Source: Pseudomonas protegens
Lineage (GTDB): Bacteria > Pseudomonadota > Gammaproteobacteria > Pseudomonadales > Pseudomonadaceae
Length of the DNA: 64,000 nucleotides
Reading direction: 5' to 3'
NCBI RefSeq assembly: GCF_003363755.1
Contig: NZ_CP031396.1
Coordinates: forward strand, 620,001-684,000
The position numbers and the translations under genes are program-made. The stretch's first letter is position 1; each line of letters starts with the position of its first letter. The notes under the pieces are model-generated. The model saw only the letters and a list, made by a program, of their open reading frames with translations. It had not been told where the DNA came from and ran no database searches. Positions 47,156 to 56,914 of the stretch are shown in pieces.

Positions 47156-47489
47156 GCCTGAAGAAAGAACGGTAACCATCCCGGCCCGGTAGCAGCACGC
47201 GGTCCAAGCCTCAATCACCGTGACGCTCCCGCGGATTTGCCAGCGGTGCGGCGGCCTGCGCGGCGAACCCTACTCAGCCTTCAGCTGGTCGTTCACAGCT
47301 GGATCAAGCCTTGTGGGCACGTCGAGACATACAGCCAAGTCCGCCGCGATCTGGAGGTGCAGCCATGATCCGCCCTGCTCTACCTCGCCTGGAACATCTA
47401 CACGGGGCCAAGGCCATGAATGACGTTGCCGAACCTGCGCGGCCTAGACCAAATCCAGCGTTACCCATAACCGTAAATGCACTTTTGGT
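47156..47489. other. Decayed phage sequence
   Basis: MPEERTVTIPAR stops after 12 codons. A following frame from 47220 contains LPRICQRCGG, a zinc-ribbon-like phage fragment without a supported start. No intact gene seen. Confidence 0.4.
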
Positions 47490-47807
47490 TCATTGCCCGA
47501 GGTTAGGCTGGACCGGAATCAGATCCTGAACTTTTGCGCAAGAGTAGGTGTTGGAATAGTCGAAGAATTTCGGCCTTAATTCGGAGCCGTAGCTCATACA
47601 TTGGAACGCAGACGAGCCTTTTTGCAAGATTAGAAAGTGAACCGTGCCAACTCTTGCTGGCGACTGGTAGGCGGCTTTGATCTCATAGCCACTGCTTAAT
47701 AGATCGGTCACCTTTTGAGTTTCTGCCAAGGCCAATGTGCTAGTGACTAGTAGGCCCAGCAGCGAGATGCTCAGGGCATTTTTTGCAATACGATTCGTTC
47801 TTGGCAT
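47490..47807 (-). CDS. Secreted hypothetical protein, 105 aa
   Basis: A Sec signal peptide (residues 1-29, ALSISLLGLLVTSTLALAE) is followed by a small domain: VTDLLSSGYEIKAAYQSPAR, VHFLILQKGSSAFQCMSYG and a C-terminal SNTYSCAKV, with two cysteines that can pair. It occurs in accessory DNA between phage remnants. Function unknown. Confidence 0.65.
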   Translation of the reverse strand: MPRTNRIAKNALSISLLGLLVTSTLALAETQKVTDLLSSGYEIKAAYQSPARVGTVHFLILQKGSSAFQCMSYGSELRPKFFDYSNTYSCAKVQDLIPVQPNLGQ

Positions 47808-48091
47808 GAGTCCGTCATCCGTGAAGGGAAAATGCCAAGTTACCTAAGTTCAACAAAACCGTCACGGCCCAAGCCAGCTGAGTCGTAAAACTCAGCGGAC
47901 GGGTCACACTCCGACAGGACTGGTCCAGAAGAGTCCGCCAGACCCGAGAGCCCTGGACTTGAAATGAAGGGATAGGCCGGGCGAACGCTGCAAACCACAG
48001 CCAGGCGCAACGCCAGGGCAAATCAGCACCATCTGAAACAACACCCTCAACAATCGGAAAGCCTGCCGGCGATGGCGGGCGGGAAACACGC

Positions 48092-48247
48092 ATGTCCGTC
48101 ATAAAAGTTCAGTGCTGCCGCTGCAAGAACAAGGACATGGAAAGCGAGCGGCTAAAAGTGCCAACCAAGAAGTACGGCTCGGGCGTCAGCGACATGATCT
48201 GTCCAAGGTGCCGGTGCACCACCTACTACCGGCTGCAGGCCGAGTAA
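48092..48247 (+). CDS. Zinc-ribbon phage protein, 51 aa
   Basis: MSVIKVQCCRCKNKDMESER with a second pair in MICPRCRCTTYYRL: two C-x-x-C knuckles about 28 residues apart form a zinc ribbon. It resembles Com-type phage regulatory proteins in size and layout (inference). The ribosome site is weak (GGGAAACACGC). Confidence 0.55.
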   Translation: MSVIKVQCCRCKNKDMESERLKVPTKKYGSGVSDMICPRCRCTTYYRLQAE

Positions 48248-48282
48248 CCACCTTCTGCCGCTACGTGCGGCGTGGATACCCT

Positions 48283-48447
48283 ATGGACATTCAATTTTTA
48301 TCGCACCAAGAGGTCGGCGAACTGACCGGAGCAAAGACCAAGGCCGGGCAGATTTCCGTGCTTGTTCGAAACGGAATTCGGCACACCATCAAACGCAGTG
48401 TCTGGCCTTGTGTGATCACCGCGGCGCTTGCGTCGTTTTGTGAGTAA
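48283..48447 (+). CDS. DUF4224-like phage protein, 54 aa
   Basis: MDIQFLSHQEVGELTGAKTK followed by AGQISVLVRNGIRHTIK matches the DUF4224 pattern (F-L-x-x-E-E-L-x-E-L-T-G, then Q-x-x-W/V-L-x-x-N-G-I). DUF4224 genes normally sit next to phage integrases. The C-terminus after VWPCVITAALASF is cut short by a stop, so the protein may be truncated. Confidence 0.6.
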   Translation: MDIQFLSHQEVGELTGAKTKAGQISVLVRNGIRHTIKRSVWPCVITAALASFCE

Positions 48448-48681
48448 ATCGGCTTGTAGGGAAAAAGGTAGCCGGACCACCATGTCTACGCTGGAGTGCT
48501 TAGGCGTCGTTTTCCCCCTGATTAAGCTCAGGGTAACCTCCTTCCCTATAGGTAAGAAGAAATGGCAAGCGAAGAGATTTCTGTTCGAGTTCGGAATGAT
48601 GCAAGCAAGTCTAAATGAATCGCCCCGGATTTTTTTTAGACACCCTGCAAGCTCATTGGACTGCTGATCTTGCTCAATAGA
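48448..48681. other. No intact gene seen
   Basis: Only a mini-frame MASEEISVRVRNDASKSK (48562-48618) and uncharacterised sequence are present. It may be a further phage fragment. Confidence 0.35.
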
Positions 48682-48718
48682 AGTACGGGCCGTACGCCTA
48701 CAGCGTACGGCCCGTACT
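48682..48718. repeat. Perfect 16-bp inverted repeat
   Basis: AGTACGGGCCGTACGC - CTACA - GCGTACGGCCCGTACT. It ends six bases before the stop of the minus-strand 74-aa gene and is followed on that strand by TTCTATT; it is probably its terminator, though the self-complementary arms (GTAC, GGCC) could also bind a dimeric protein. Confidence 0.75.
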
Positions 48719-48724
48719 CTTCAC

Positions 48725-48949
48725 TCACTCGTCGATCCCGATACGCTTGAGGCTTTCCAGAGCCTTACCGCATTCAGGCGAACCATGCCGCACTCCACTG
48801 GACAGGGCGCTTTTGAGGCTCAAGACACCGGCCACAAAGCCGAATTGTTTGCCGACCTCAAACCCATTCGCGACCCCGTTGTCGTACGCTATCTCAGCGA
48901 GCCTGTTGATAAGCGACATGGCTTCTTGTTTCTTGGTTGTGTTTTCCAT
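48725..48949 (-). CDS. Small hypothetical protein, 74 aa
   Basis: Starts MENTTKKQEAMSLINRLAEI after GGAGTTAACG; the in-frame ATG six codons upstream is less well placed. Mostly helical, with YDNGVANGFEVGKQFGFVAG in the middle. Small proteins of this type occur in pseudomonad accessory DNA; function unknown. Confidence 0.55.
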   Translation of the reverse strand: MENTTKKQEAMSLINRLAEIAYDNGVANGFEVGKQFGFVAGVLSLKSALSSGVRHGSPECGKALESLKRIGIDE

Positions 48950-49079
48950 CGTTAACTCCGCGAGCAATTGAGCTCATTTCGCTTGGTTTGATGGTGGGGC
49001 CTTCAGGTTTGGGGTAAGCGAATCCCGCTCCCATAGCCAATCCCTAGAGGGGGCATAGCCCCGCCACCGAAAGAAAAAA

Positions 49080-50108
49080 TCAGCTATTGAGAGCAGCAGG
49101 TGACTCTTGGTCGTCGCTAGTACTCGGCCTACCGCACAGGCACTGAGTGGGCACATCCGGATAGCCGCTGTGTTTCTCGATGAACAGTGTTCGACAGGTG
49201 GCGCACCCATGGATTCGCGGCAAGGACTTCAGGCCATCCGGCAGCACATCGCTTAGGGGCTCGTCATTCCAAGGAGCGCCGTCGAGGATTCTGGAGCGAA
49301 GGATATTTCCCAGTCGCCAGGTATTCCCTTGCGTACGCCAGGACCACATCGGGGTAGAAAGCGAATACTGGGTAAAGATCTCTTTCGACCGCTTGGAGAG
49401 CATCGGGTATTTTGGGCGGGTCCAGCCGGAATCGATAATACTGAATCCCATGCCCATCTCAGCGCTCGGGTGGGTCTGTTCGCCGAAGAAACGGTCGTGC
49501 GTCGCTGGAGCTGTGGCTTGATGGTCAGTCGGTGGAAACACCCACAGATAACACTCACTTCGATTAACCATGCTGACAAGCTCGCTTTGCCCGCGAATAG
49601 GGGAGGCCGCCGCTAGGGCGAAGCGATCCTTCCAAGACGTTTTTGGATGCGGCGCTATCCCAGCAGCGATGGCCAACGTGGCCGTCTTCGGGGCGAATCT
49701 ATCGCCGTTCTCGTTCAGGTCCAGATTCTTGCAGAGCGCGTTGAAGGCCTTCTTGCGAGTCTTCGAGGTAAAGGATGGGTCGAGGAGCAGGCGAACCTGG
49801 TTCACTCCGATCCCAGCAGTTCGTAGTGACTCGATGACCTCTTCAGCTACGCCGACCGCTTGAAGATCAGTCAATCCCAAGCACTTCTTCGCACGCTCGA
49901 TTGTCGCGTAGAGGTTGTACTGTCCAGTGTCATTGGCGCGGCAAACTTGGATAGGCAGCTTGTCTTTGGAAGCAACTTCCGGAGCAACGGAGCCGATGGC
50001 AGCGTGGAGCAGTTGGTGGATGACCTGATGATCGTACGGGCGGCCAGAAGCCGAGAACGATACGTGGAGTTGAGCAGCGAGAGGTTGGAGCAGATTTTTT
50101 GCAGACAT
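49080..50108 (-). CDS. Uncharacterised 342-aa protein
   Basis: AGGGGATATTC precedes the ATG. No signal peptide or membrane helix. The N-terminal half is helical (PLAAQLHVSFSASGRPYDHQ, KKCLGLTDLQAVGVAEEVIE); the C-terminal 60 residues hold CATCRTLF and CLCG, a possible zinc finger. I do not recognise a family. It is flanked by phage debris and an IS, so it is probably island cargo. Confidence 0.6.
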   Translation of the reverse strand: MSAKNLLQPLAAQLHVSFSASGRPYDHQVIHQLLHAAIGSVAPEVASKDKLPIQVCRANDTGQYNLYATIERAKKCLGLTDLQAVGVAEEVIESLRTAGIGVNQVRLLLDPSFTSKTRKKAFNALCKNLDLNENGDRFAPKTATLAIAAGIAPHPKTSWKDRFALAAASPIRGQSELVSMVNRSECYLWVFPPTDHQATAPATHDRFFGEQTHPSAEMGMGFSIIDSGWTRPKYPMLSKRSKEIFTQYSLSTPMWSWRTQGNTWRLGNILRSRILDGAPWNDEPLSDVLPDGLKSLPRIHGCATCRTLFIEKHSGYPDVPTQCLCGRPSTSDDQESPAALNS

Positions 50109-50415
50109 GAATATCCCCTAATCTTCGACGTTGGGGTTAGCTGCGCTTGTAGGGCCGTTAGACGCGAAGCTGGACGTCGAATCAGGTTCAATCATGAGTA
50201 GGAGTCAGATTTAATTTGCTTGCACGGCCACCATGCAAAGTCTGACCCAGCAATGACACCAGATTCGCTCGCATTTGGCAAGCCAGACATTCAGGTAAGC
50301 GGATGCAGATTAAGCGTCTAACCAAGTCACCTCCCGAAGGCCTAGGCCGCTTTTTCGGAGCAGTTCCAATAAACGCCTCATTTCAACATCCGATGGTTTG
50401 CGTTAGGAGGCGTTT
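50109..50415. other. Intergenic stretch before the IS, no gene seen
   Basis: It holds the likely promoter of the minus-strand 342-aa gene. No coding frame with a ribosome site. Confidence 0.4.
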
Positions 50416-50479
50416 TGTAGTGGTCTAATGAAACCGGACACCCATTTAGGCGAGAATGCTCGCCAGATCGAGGTGTCAG

Positions 50480-50770
50480 ATGACCAAACAACGCCGCTCC
50501 TTTACTCCTGAATTCAAGCGCGAGGCTGCCGACCTTGTGCTCAAACAAAACTACAGCTACATCGAAGCCAGCCGTTCACTCGGCATTGCGCCGCTGGGTT
50601 GACCAGATTCAGAAAGAACATAAAGGCGTCACCCCGCAGAGCAAGGCACTGACTCCGGAACAGCAAAAAATTCAGGAGCTGGAAGCCCGGATTGCTCGGC
50701 TTGAGCGAGAGAAATCAATACTAAAAAAGGCTACCGCGCTCTTGATGTCGGAAGATCACGAGCGTTCGCG

Positions 50771-50774
<4 letters not shown>
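50480..50774 (+). pseudogene. IS3 orfA, frameshifted
   Basis: Starts MTKQRRSFTPEFKREAADLV, the IS3 HTH protein. At SLGIAPLG the frame fails; the second part (ALRRWVDQIQ... EKSILKKATALLMSEDHERS) continues in another frame. The break fits a 14-bp deletion between short TCGGCATTG repeats that would encode SLGIGESALRRW in an intact copy (inferred from the family). Confidence 0.85.
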
Positions 50775-51627
<853 letters not shown>

Positions 51628-51635
51628 CCACTACA

Positions 51636-52022
51636 TTTCTGTCATTGCCGCCGGCATGTACGTCCGCTTAATCGTATTCCTTGCGAGTGGTCATGCTCAA
51701 AGTTAGTACTATGATCGGCGTGGGTCGGATGAAGCTTTCGCTCTATTCCGATCTCACGATCATAGCCCCCCCTCTGCGTGACATCCGATCTACCTAGACA
51801 TGATCTGGATATCGCCCCCCTCAAGGCCAAGCAATACGAACTGTAATGGATACCCCTTACGGTTGAAACCGTTCTGTTCGCGTTTGCTGGCGTACTGGGC
51901 ATCCGAAAAATTCCCTAGGCCGCTGATGTGATAGACAGCTGCTAAAAGCATGCTAGCTTTTTGATATAGGGCATGTGACTCAAGCCAGAGGCAGAAAATT
52001 AGCTACCCCCAAGGTGACCAAT
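51636..52022. other. Gap between the IS and the cargo genes
   Basis: No supported gene. The last 60 bases become AT-rich and probably contain the promoter of the lipoprotein gene (ribosome site AAGGTG). Confidence 0.4.
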
Positions 52023-53309
52023 ATGAAAAAACGGATGGTTTTCTTACTGGCATTTGTCGCAGCGACTGGGTGTTCAAACATGAGACAGCCGGGTTTCTCG
52101 GAAAGAGACCTATATATTGTCAATACACCTGAGTATCCAGACAACAGGGTATTCTATCTTCAAAGCCAGACAAACAAAGAATTTGAAACCCCCCTACTTA
52201 ATAGCTTTCAAGTAGCTGCCACCAACACCCGAAATGATCCTACCCACGGCCAACCACTATCTATAATAATAAATTCCATATCACTCCCTCAAGCCTTAAA
52301 AGAAAGCGACAAGGAAGAATCAAAAGACATTGCTGTGATTCTCGACATATCAGCAAAAAACCAGGGAGCCAGCCAATCAATTGTTGCCTGGTATCAGCGA
52401 GGAGTGCTTCCTGGGCAATCCTTGAACTTCTCAAATCTTTTAGTCTTTCACCAAGAAGTATGGGATGACCAAGTTCCTCCTTTGATTAGAGTTCGCGTAA
52501 TGGATGTTGCAACGGAAAGAAATCTAGACACAAGGGAAACATTATCAGAGGTTTCTAAATATGGAGGGGCTGTAGCTCTTGCTCTGCAAAACCCGGCGTT
52601 ATCACAGGTCATACCAACCGCAACGCGTGCCGCTAGCCTCATCCTGGCCAACACCAGTAATAAAATGCTTATTGATTACTCCGTTCAGTTTTATAAATCA
52701 TCGACTGAGCGAAACGTTGGCACGCCCTACCTAACTCCATTGAAGACAGGTCGATTTGTATTGGTTGGCAGAGCAAGGGGCGATCTGTCAAAACTCGACT
52801 TCTGGAAACGCAGCTTTGTATATGACGAAATAAATGGAAATATTTTAGCAAAAACCGCTCAGCAACAAGATATAATTACAAGCCCTGTTGTGTCTCTGAT
52901 TGTAAACAAAGACGACATAATTGTTCCTTCATTAGTTGCAGCCAAGTCAGCATACTTAACAAGCACACTCACAAATGCAAAAATAGAAAACCTAGATCAA
53001 TTCAAGAGCGACGTCAATGATTTCGAGAAGCGCTCCGAGGCGCTTATTTTACGTGAAAAAGTTCGCAGGTATAGAAATACAGCGGATCTAGACGAGTTTA
53101 TAAAGCTAATTAACAATACGGAAAACCCGCCCCCAAGTGATGTCAAGGACTCATCCGTTCGATTTCTAAGTAGAATTACAGGCTGCCGAACTCTTTCAGC
53201 AACGAGCCTTGGTGATTGGTGGGATGAAAATCAAGACACTGCTTTCTTTGATGACAATGAGTTAAAGATCATTGCGAAATGCCCAACCATTAGCGAGGCA
53301 AGACAATGA
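52023..53309 (+). CDS. Uncharacterised outer-membrane lipoprotein, AT-rich cargo
   Basis: 428 aa from MKKRMVFLLAFVAATGC, preceded by AAGGTGACC. Lipobox Cys is residue 17 with Ser after it, predicting the outer membrane. The mature protein lacks further membrane segments and looks beta-rich to about residue 290 (PLSIIINSISLPQ, DIAVILDISAKNQG, PPLIRVRVMDVATERN, TGRFVLVGRARGD), then helical and charged (about 320-400), with two Cys near the C-terminus (GCRTL, AKCPTI). No family recognised. Base composition is far more AT-rich than the chromosome. Its stop overlaps the next gene (ATGA). Confidence 0.75.
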   Translation: MKKRMVFLLAFVAATGCSNMRQPGFSERDLYIVNTPEYPDNRVFYLQSQTNKEFETPLLNSFQVAATNTRNDPTHGQPLSIIINSISLPQALKESDKEESKDIAVILDISAKNQGASQSIVAWYQRGVLPGQSLNFSNLLVFHQEVWDDQVPPLIRVRVMDVATERNLDTRETLSEVSKYGGAVALALQNPALSQVIPTATRAASLILANTSNKMLIDYSVQFYKSSTERNVGTPYLTPLKTGRFVLVGRARGDLSKLDFWKRSFVYDEINGNILAKTAQQQDIITSPVVSLIVNKDDIIVPSLVAAKSAYLTSTLTNAKIENLDQFKSDVNDFEKRSEALILREKVRRYRNTADLDEFIKLINNTENPPPSDVKDSSVRFLSRITGCRTLSATSLGDWWDENQDTAFFDDNELKIIAKCPTISEARQ

Positions 53310-54079
53310 CCCCCCTTAATTTCTACGCCCTCTGTTTACTGACATCCAGTATGATTTTAGGCATACCAAACTCTCACGCTTCTGCTTGCACTCAATCGGA
53401 AATGGATGAGATATCAAAGGCCTCCAAATCAATGAAAGAGGTATTATTTAATCACTCCATATGCACATCAATTGGAGCAAACTCCCAACGTTCACAATGC
53501 TGGCTCAATAATCCATTAACGACTGAGGAGCACCAAGCATATATCGAAGTTGAAAATAAGTATGCTTCATTTCTCGCCTCATGCGAATGGGATAGTATAA
53601 AATACAATCTTGGAAATTTTAGGCAAGCTTTTGGCTTTGAATGTGAAGCCTTCGACGCTTTCGTCTCAATAAAGGATTCACCTCGCTACAAAGATCTTGA
53701 TAGAATCAAGGCTGAATCAGCTCTCCAGTGCGCTTCAAACTCCCAAAGAAGCGAGTTGTTTGATAAAAAAAGAGCGCTGCTTGGTGAGTTTATAAAAGGT
53801 GCTGTCAAACGAAGCTCAGAATCTTCCAACCGAAAAACGACCGGAAGACTATTAAGCGTTTGGAGAGATTACTTCGTCTTAGGTTCTAGCACGAAAGACT
53901 CGCTATCCGTCGCCAACTCAATTCATAGTAGTGATAGCGAATGGGAAAATTGGAAACTATTTCTAGAACCTCTCAGGATGCAACTTGCATCTTGGAGAAA
54001 CTCCCTATTTCCCGACAGACACAACATAAAAACAACCGCAAAACAATACGAAATATCTGTTTCAAAATTAACCAATTAG
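53306..54079 (+). CDS. Uncharacterised secreted six-Cys protein, AT-rich cargo
   Basis: 257 aa. The signal peptide (residues 1-26, ending NSHASA) is followed by a mainly helical protein with exactly six mature cysteines (ACTQ, SICT, SQCW, ASCEW, FECE, LQCA), all in the first two-thirds, compatible with three disulfides in the periplasm. Start overlaps the lipoprotein stop by four bases, implying coupled translation and a joint function. No family recognised; same AT-rich composition as its partner. Confidence 0.72.
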   Translation: MTPLNFYALCLLTSSMILGIPNSHASACTQSEMDEISKASKSMKEVLFNHSICTSIGANSQRSQCWLNNPLTTEEHQAYIEVENKYASFLASCEWDSIKYNLGNFRQAFGFECEAFDAFVSIKDSPRYKDLDRIKAESALQCASNSQRSELFDKKRALLGEFIKGAVKRSSESSNRKTTGRLLSVWRDYFVLGSSTKDSLSVANSIHSSDSEWENWKLFLEPLRMQLASWRNSLFPDRHNIKTTAKQYEISVSKLTN

Positions 54080-54446
54080 AAAATGTACGTCCCCAACCAC
54101 AACCGGCTTAGTTATACCCTTTTGCTCACAAGCTGGTTGCATATCGGGCAAGCGCTAGCAATTTGCGAGAGTAAACAACCCAGCTAATGATGTCCATGTA
54201 CCACCATTCATGACTAGAATGATTCCCTGCACTGCCAGTGAAATGCAGAACAGAGCTCTCATAATGGCTATCAGTGCAGGTGGTATGTCGAAGATCCATT
54301 TCTCCGGTAGTGCTGCCTGAAATAGTCTGCATTTTCTCTTGATCAGCATGTTTATCAACTTAATGCGATATTCACCAGGTCATTGGGGATAAGTGCTGCT
54401 TAACCAGGTAAACACGAATCTACCTCTCTCTTCATTTTAGCTAAAA
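54080..54446. other. Region between cargo and integrase
   Basis: Intermediate composition, no supported gene. The missing N-terminal coding part of the integrase would be expected here and is not found in frame, suggesting a deletion junction near 54440. Confidence 0.4.
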
Positions 54447-55262
54447 GTGGCGGAAAAATATCTAGTGGAGATTGTTCCGACAAAGGGCGTAAACACCCAA
54501 AAGAATAACTTCAGAGAGATGAAAAACCTTCTCGCCTTCTTCGATGATCCACCAGGCCCACTCGATAACATCGAGCCGATACACATTAGGCAGTATCTGA
54601 CCTGGCGTGAGTCGGCGCCTGTACGCGCCGATCGGGAGAAGGCTCTATTTAGTGCGATCTGGAACTATGCCCGTAATAAGGGCTATACAGCTCTCGCCAC
54701 CCACTGCACAGGGATCAAGGGTAACAAGGAGACGGGGCGAGACAACTACGTTAAAGACGAACTGTTCCAGAGGGTTTTACGAAAAGCTGATGTCGGGCTC
54801 CAGGACGCAATGGACCTCTTCTATCTGACCGGTCAGCGCATTGCCGACACATTGAAAATGGATGAACGCGATATCCGCGATGGCCGCTTAACTGTTCAAC
54901 AAGGAAAGACCAAGGCAAAGCGCCGCATCGAAATCACTGGCGAACTGAAGATAGTTCTTGATCGAATAATGGCGAGGAAGGACTCCCACCAATTCCGCTC
55001 GACGCGGCTGATCGTTTTGGAAGATGGCACACCATTGACGGTCGCAATGCTACGAAGAAGATTCGACCTTGCTCGAGAGGCGGCCGGGGTTAAAAAGGCT
55101 GATTTTCAAATGAGGGATCTGCGCGCAAAAGCAGGCATGGAGAAGTTCGAAGCTAGCGGAGATATTCTGCAGGCACGCGACCAGCTTGGGCGCACAACTG
55201 TCGTCATGACCGAGCACTACATTCGCAATCGGATAGGTAAGAAGGTCTCGCCAACAAAGTAG
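54447..55262 (+). CDS. Phage-type tyrosine integrase, N-terminally truncated
   Basis: 271 aa from GTG, about 80-100 residues shorter at the N-terminus than relatives, so the arm-binding domain is absent. The core-binding part starts at VEIVPTKGVNTQKNNFREMK. Catalytic positions: Arg in TGQRIADTL, Lys in KTKAKR, RDLRAKAG (box II R; first position Arg not His), LGRTTVVMTEHY with Arg at the usual His/Trp position and Tyr retained. It ends 80 bp from the 3' end of tRNA-Leu, the expected integration point. Activity is doubtful. Confidence 0.85.
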   Translation: MAEKYLVEIVPTKGVNTQKNNFREMKNLLAFFDDPPGPLDNIEPIHIRQYLTWRESAPVRADREKALFSAIWNYARNKGYTALATHCTGIKGNKETGRDNYVKDELFQRVLRKADVGLQDAMDLFYLTGQRIADTLKMDERDIRDGRLTVQQGKTKAKRRIEITGELKIVLDRIMARKDSHQFRSTRLIVLEDGTPLTVAMLRRRFDLAREAAGVKKADFQMRDLRAKAGMEKFEASGDILQARDQLGRTTVVMTEHYIRNRIGKKVSPTK

Positions 55263-55342
55263 ATTGCGGCAACATTGTAGGATTGCGGCAATTTGCTTTC
55301 TGTCTAAGGAGCAATGAAAGAAGCCTAACCCCTTGATATATA

Positions 55343-55429
55343 TGGTGCCCGAAGCCGGAATCGAACCGGCACGCCCTTACGAGCGGGGGATTTTAAGTCC
55401 CATGCGTCTACCAGTTTCGCCATTCGGGC
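55343..55429 (-). tRNA. tRNA-Leu (anticodon UAA)
   Basis: 87 nt with a class-II long variable arm. The acceptor stem pairs GCCCGAA with TTCGGGC; the anticodon loop is CTTAAAA giving TAA; T-loop GGTTCGATTCC; genomic CCA is encoded at 55343-55345. Its 3' end faces the integrase, marking it as the attachment target of the adjacent element. Confidence 0.97.
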
Positions 55430-55796
55430 GGTAGCGCGATCACGCGGCACTGGAACAGTCAATCGGCATCAGGCCGGCCAGTGCTTAAAGCAGGGTGTGG
55501 AATATATACATCCAGTCCTTGTGAAGCAAGGTCGAAGCAGGCAAAAAAACCTCTCCCTTCACTCTGAGCCCTGTGTAAAAAAACACAGTAAATCAGCAGC
55601 CTACAGCGGCGGTCTGATAATCCTGGATAGGGTCATCAAACATCGCGTCGACTTGTTAAGCGGCGCCAAGACTAACACGGAGAATTTATCCAACCAACTG
55701 ATTTATAAAGACTTATCACCAGCCACAAGTTCATTCGAGAGGGGCGCCAGTCAAACCATGCAATCCGTTCAGCGCGAAGCGGGCCCTTGGCAGGTC
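55430..55796. other. Leader side of tRNA-Leu, no gene seen
   Basis: It contains the tRNA promoter region. A 109-codon plus frame (55497-55826) overlaps a better minus-strand gene and lacks a ribosome site. Confidence 0.4.
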
Positions 55797-56003
55797 TCAA
55801 GCTTCAGCCAGAAAATTCAACGATAGTTTGAGTTTGAGCGAGTCGTCCTGGGGGGCGGCCAACTCGGTTTCCAGGTGAGTCGAAAACGCCTGTTCCACTG
55901 GCGCCTCCGGGCCCTTGACCTGGGTCGCTGTGCGGTTGTTTTCCAGCACCTTTGACAGTTGTGCGTAGGTGTAATTGGCGGGAGGCGTATTGCCTATGTT
56001 CAT
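55797..56003 (-). CDS. Small hypothetical protein, 68 aa
   Basis: Starts MNIGNTPPANYTYAQLSKVL (AAGGACG 5 bases upstream), ends LKLKLSLNFLAEA. Hydrophilic, no signal peptide. It looks like a short pseudomonad-specific protein; function unknown. Confidence 0.55.
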   Translation of the reverse strand: MNIGNTPPANYTYAQLSKVLENNRTATQVKGPEAPVEQAFSTHLETELAAPQDDSLKLKLSLNFLAEA

Positions 56004-56283
56004 GGAGGTCGTCCTTGATATCGAGTCAATCCGCAAGGACAGATCGAAGAGTCAAAAGTCATGGCATGCCGCGTCCCGGTTCATTGACCAGATACTGACG
56101 CTGCGATGGGATACTACAGGCCCTGGGCTGGATATAAGCACATCGATAGCCAACGGAGTTCGCCCAGTACACATGACCTCGCCATCCATGAACCGGTAAA
56201 GAGTCATAGATACCGGGCGAACGCCACAAAACTATGCGTTCGGAATGACATGTTCAACTGTCACCAATGACAACCGGGGGGTG

Positions 56284-56547
56284 TTAACCAGCGTAGTTGG
56301 TAAAACCACCGGCAAAGCCTCTGCGCCCTGCCCGCAGCTCAGTACGCAACTCGCCGATCAGGTTGGAGATGTCGCGCACACTGGTGAGCTCGGCAGTCGA
56401 GACTCCGGTTAACAATAAATCCACCCGGCCTGAATCGGCATCGTAGATCTTGATCGTCAGGGAGCCGCTGGGATGCACGCTGCAGACGCAGGAAAGCGGG
56501 AGAAAGCCGGACTCCAAGATGTGGCAAAGCTCGCTGGTGGAGAGCAT
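56284..56547 (-). CDS. DUF1652 family protein
   Basis: 87 aa: LSTSELCHILESGFLPLSC, then VHPSGSLTIKIYDADSGRVD and LLLTGVSTAELTSVRDISNL with a closing ELRTELRA. This is the DUF1652 pattern, a small pseudomonad-restricted protein family of unknown function. Complete and normally sized. Confidence 0.87.
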   Translation of the reverse strand: MLSTSELCHILESGFLPLSCVCSVHPSGSLTIKIYDADSGRVDLLLTGVSTAELTSVRDISNLIGELRTELRAGRRGFAGGFTNYAG

Positions 56548-56766
56548 GGCTTATCGCCTGTGTGGAATTTTGTGGATTTTTCCCATTCAGAATAGGTCAG
56601 CGCCTGATCCTTTGTATCGAAAAAACACACAACAAATGCTAACTACCTCTCAGTTCTACTGCGCAGATTCTGCGCCAAGCCACGCACTGATCGCCTGGGT
56701 CTACCTGCTTCTCCAGCGTTATTCTGCGCTGTGCTTTTTTCCGTCAGTTGTGTAAGTTTCAAACCT

Positions 56767-56832
56767 ATGAACCTGAATCTTCAGTCCCGCCCCGCCGCGA
56801 TTATGACCGCCTGCATCAGCAAGGTGGGCTAG
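56767..56832 (+). promoter_or_regulatory. Possible leader mini-ORF, 21 codons
   Basis: MNLNLQSRPAAIMTACISKV-G-stop, followed 22 bases later by a terminator hairpin and then the P-loop kinase gene. The arrangement resembles a translated attenuator leader. No run of one amino acid points to a particular signal; ribosome site weak. Confidence 0.3.
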
Positions 56833-56854
56833 CGGTCGTTCAACCCCTAATCAT

Positions 56855-56875
56855 CCCGCCTCGGAGGCGGGTTTT
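56855..56875 (+). terminator. Rho-independent terminator upstream of the kinase gene
   Basis: Stem CCCGCCTC / GAGGCGGG then TTTTAT. It lies 40 bases before the kinase start, after the 21-codon frame. Confidence 0.8.
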
Positions 56876-56914
56876 ATCACCCGTCTTCTGAAGCGCAAAC
56901 CCCAGGAGACAAAC

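Noticed and set aside
51642..51902. 86-codon minus-strand frame after the IS
   Set aside because: No domain or ribosome site; composition is not protein-like.
54155..54358. 67-codon hydrophobic frame beside the integrase
   Set aside because: TTG start, weak ribosome site and no recognisable pattern; a small membrane protein is possible but unsupported.
55497..55826. 109-codon plus frame beside tRNA-Leu
   Set aside because: No ribosome site and no domain; it overlaps the better supported 68-aa minus-strand gene.
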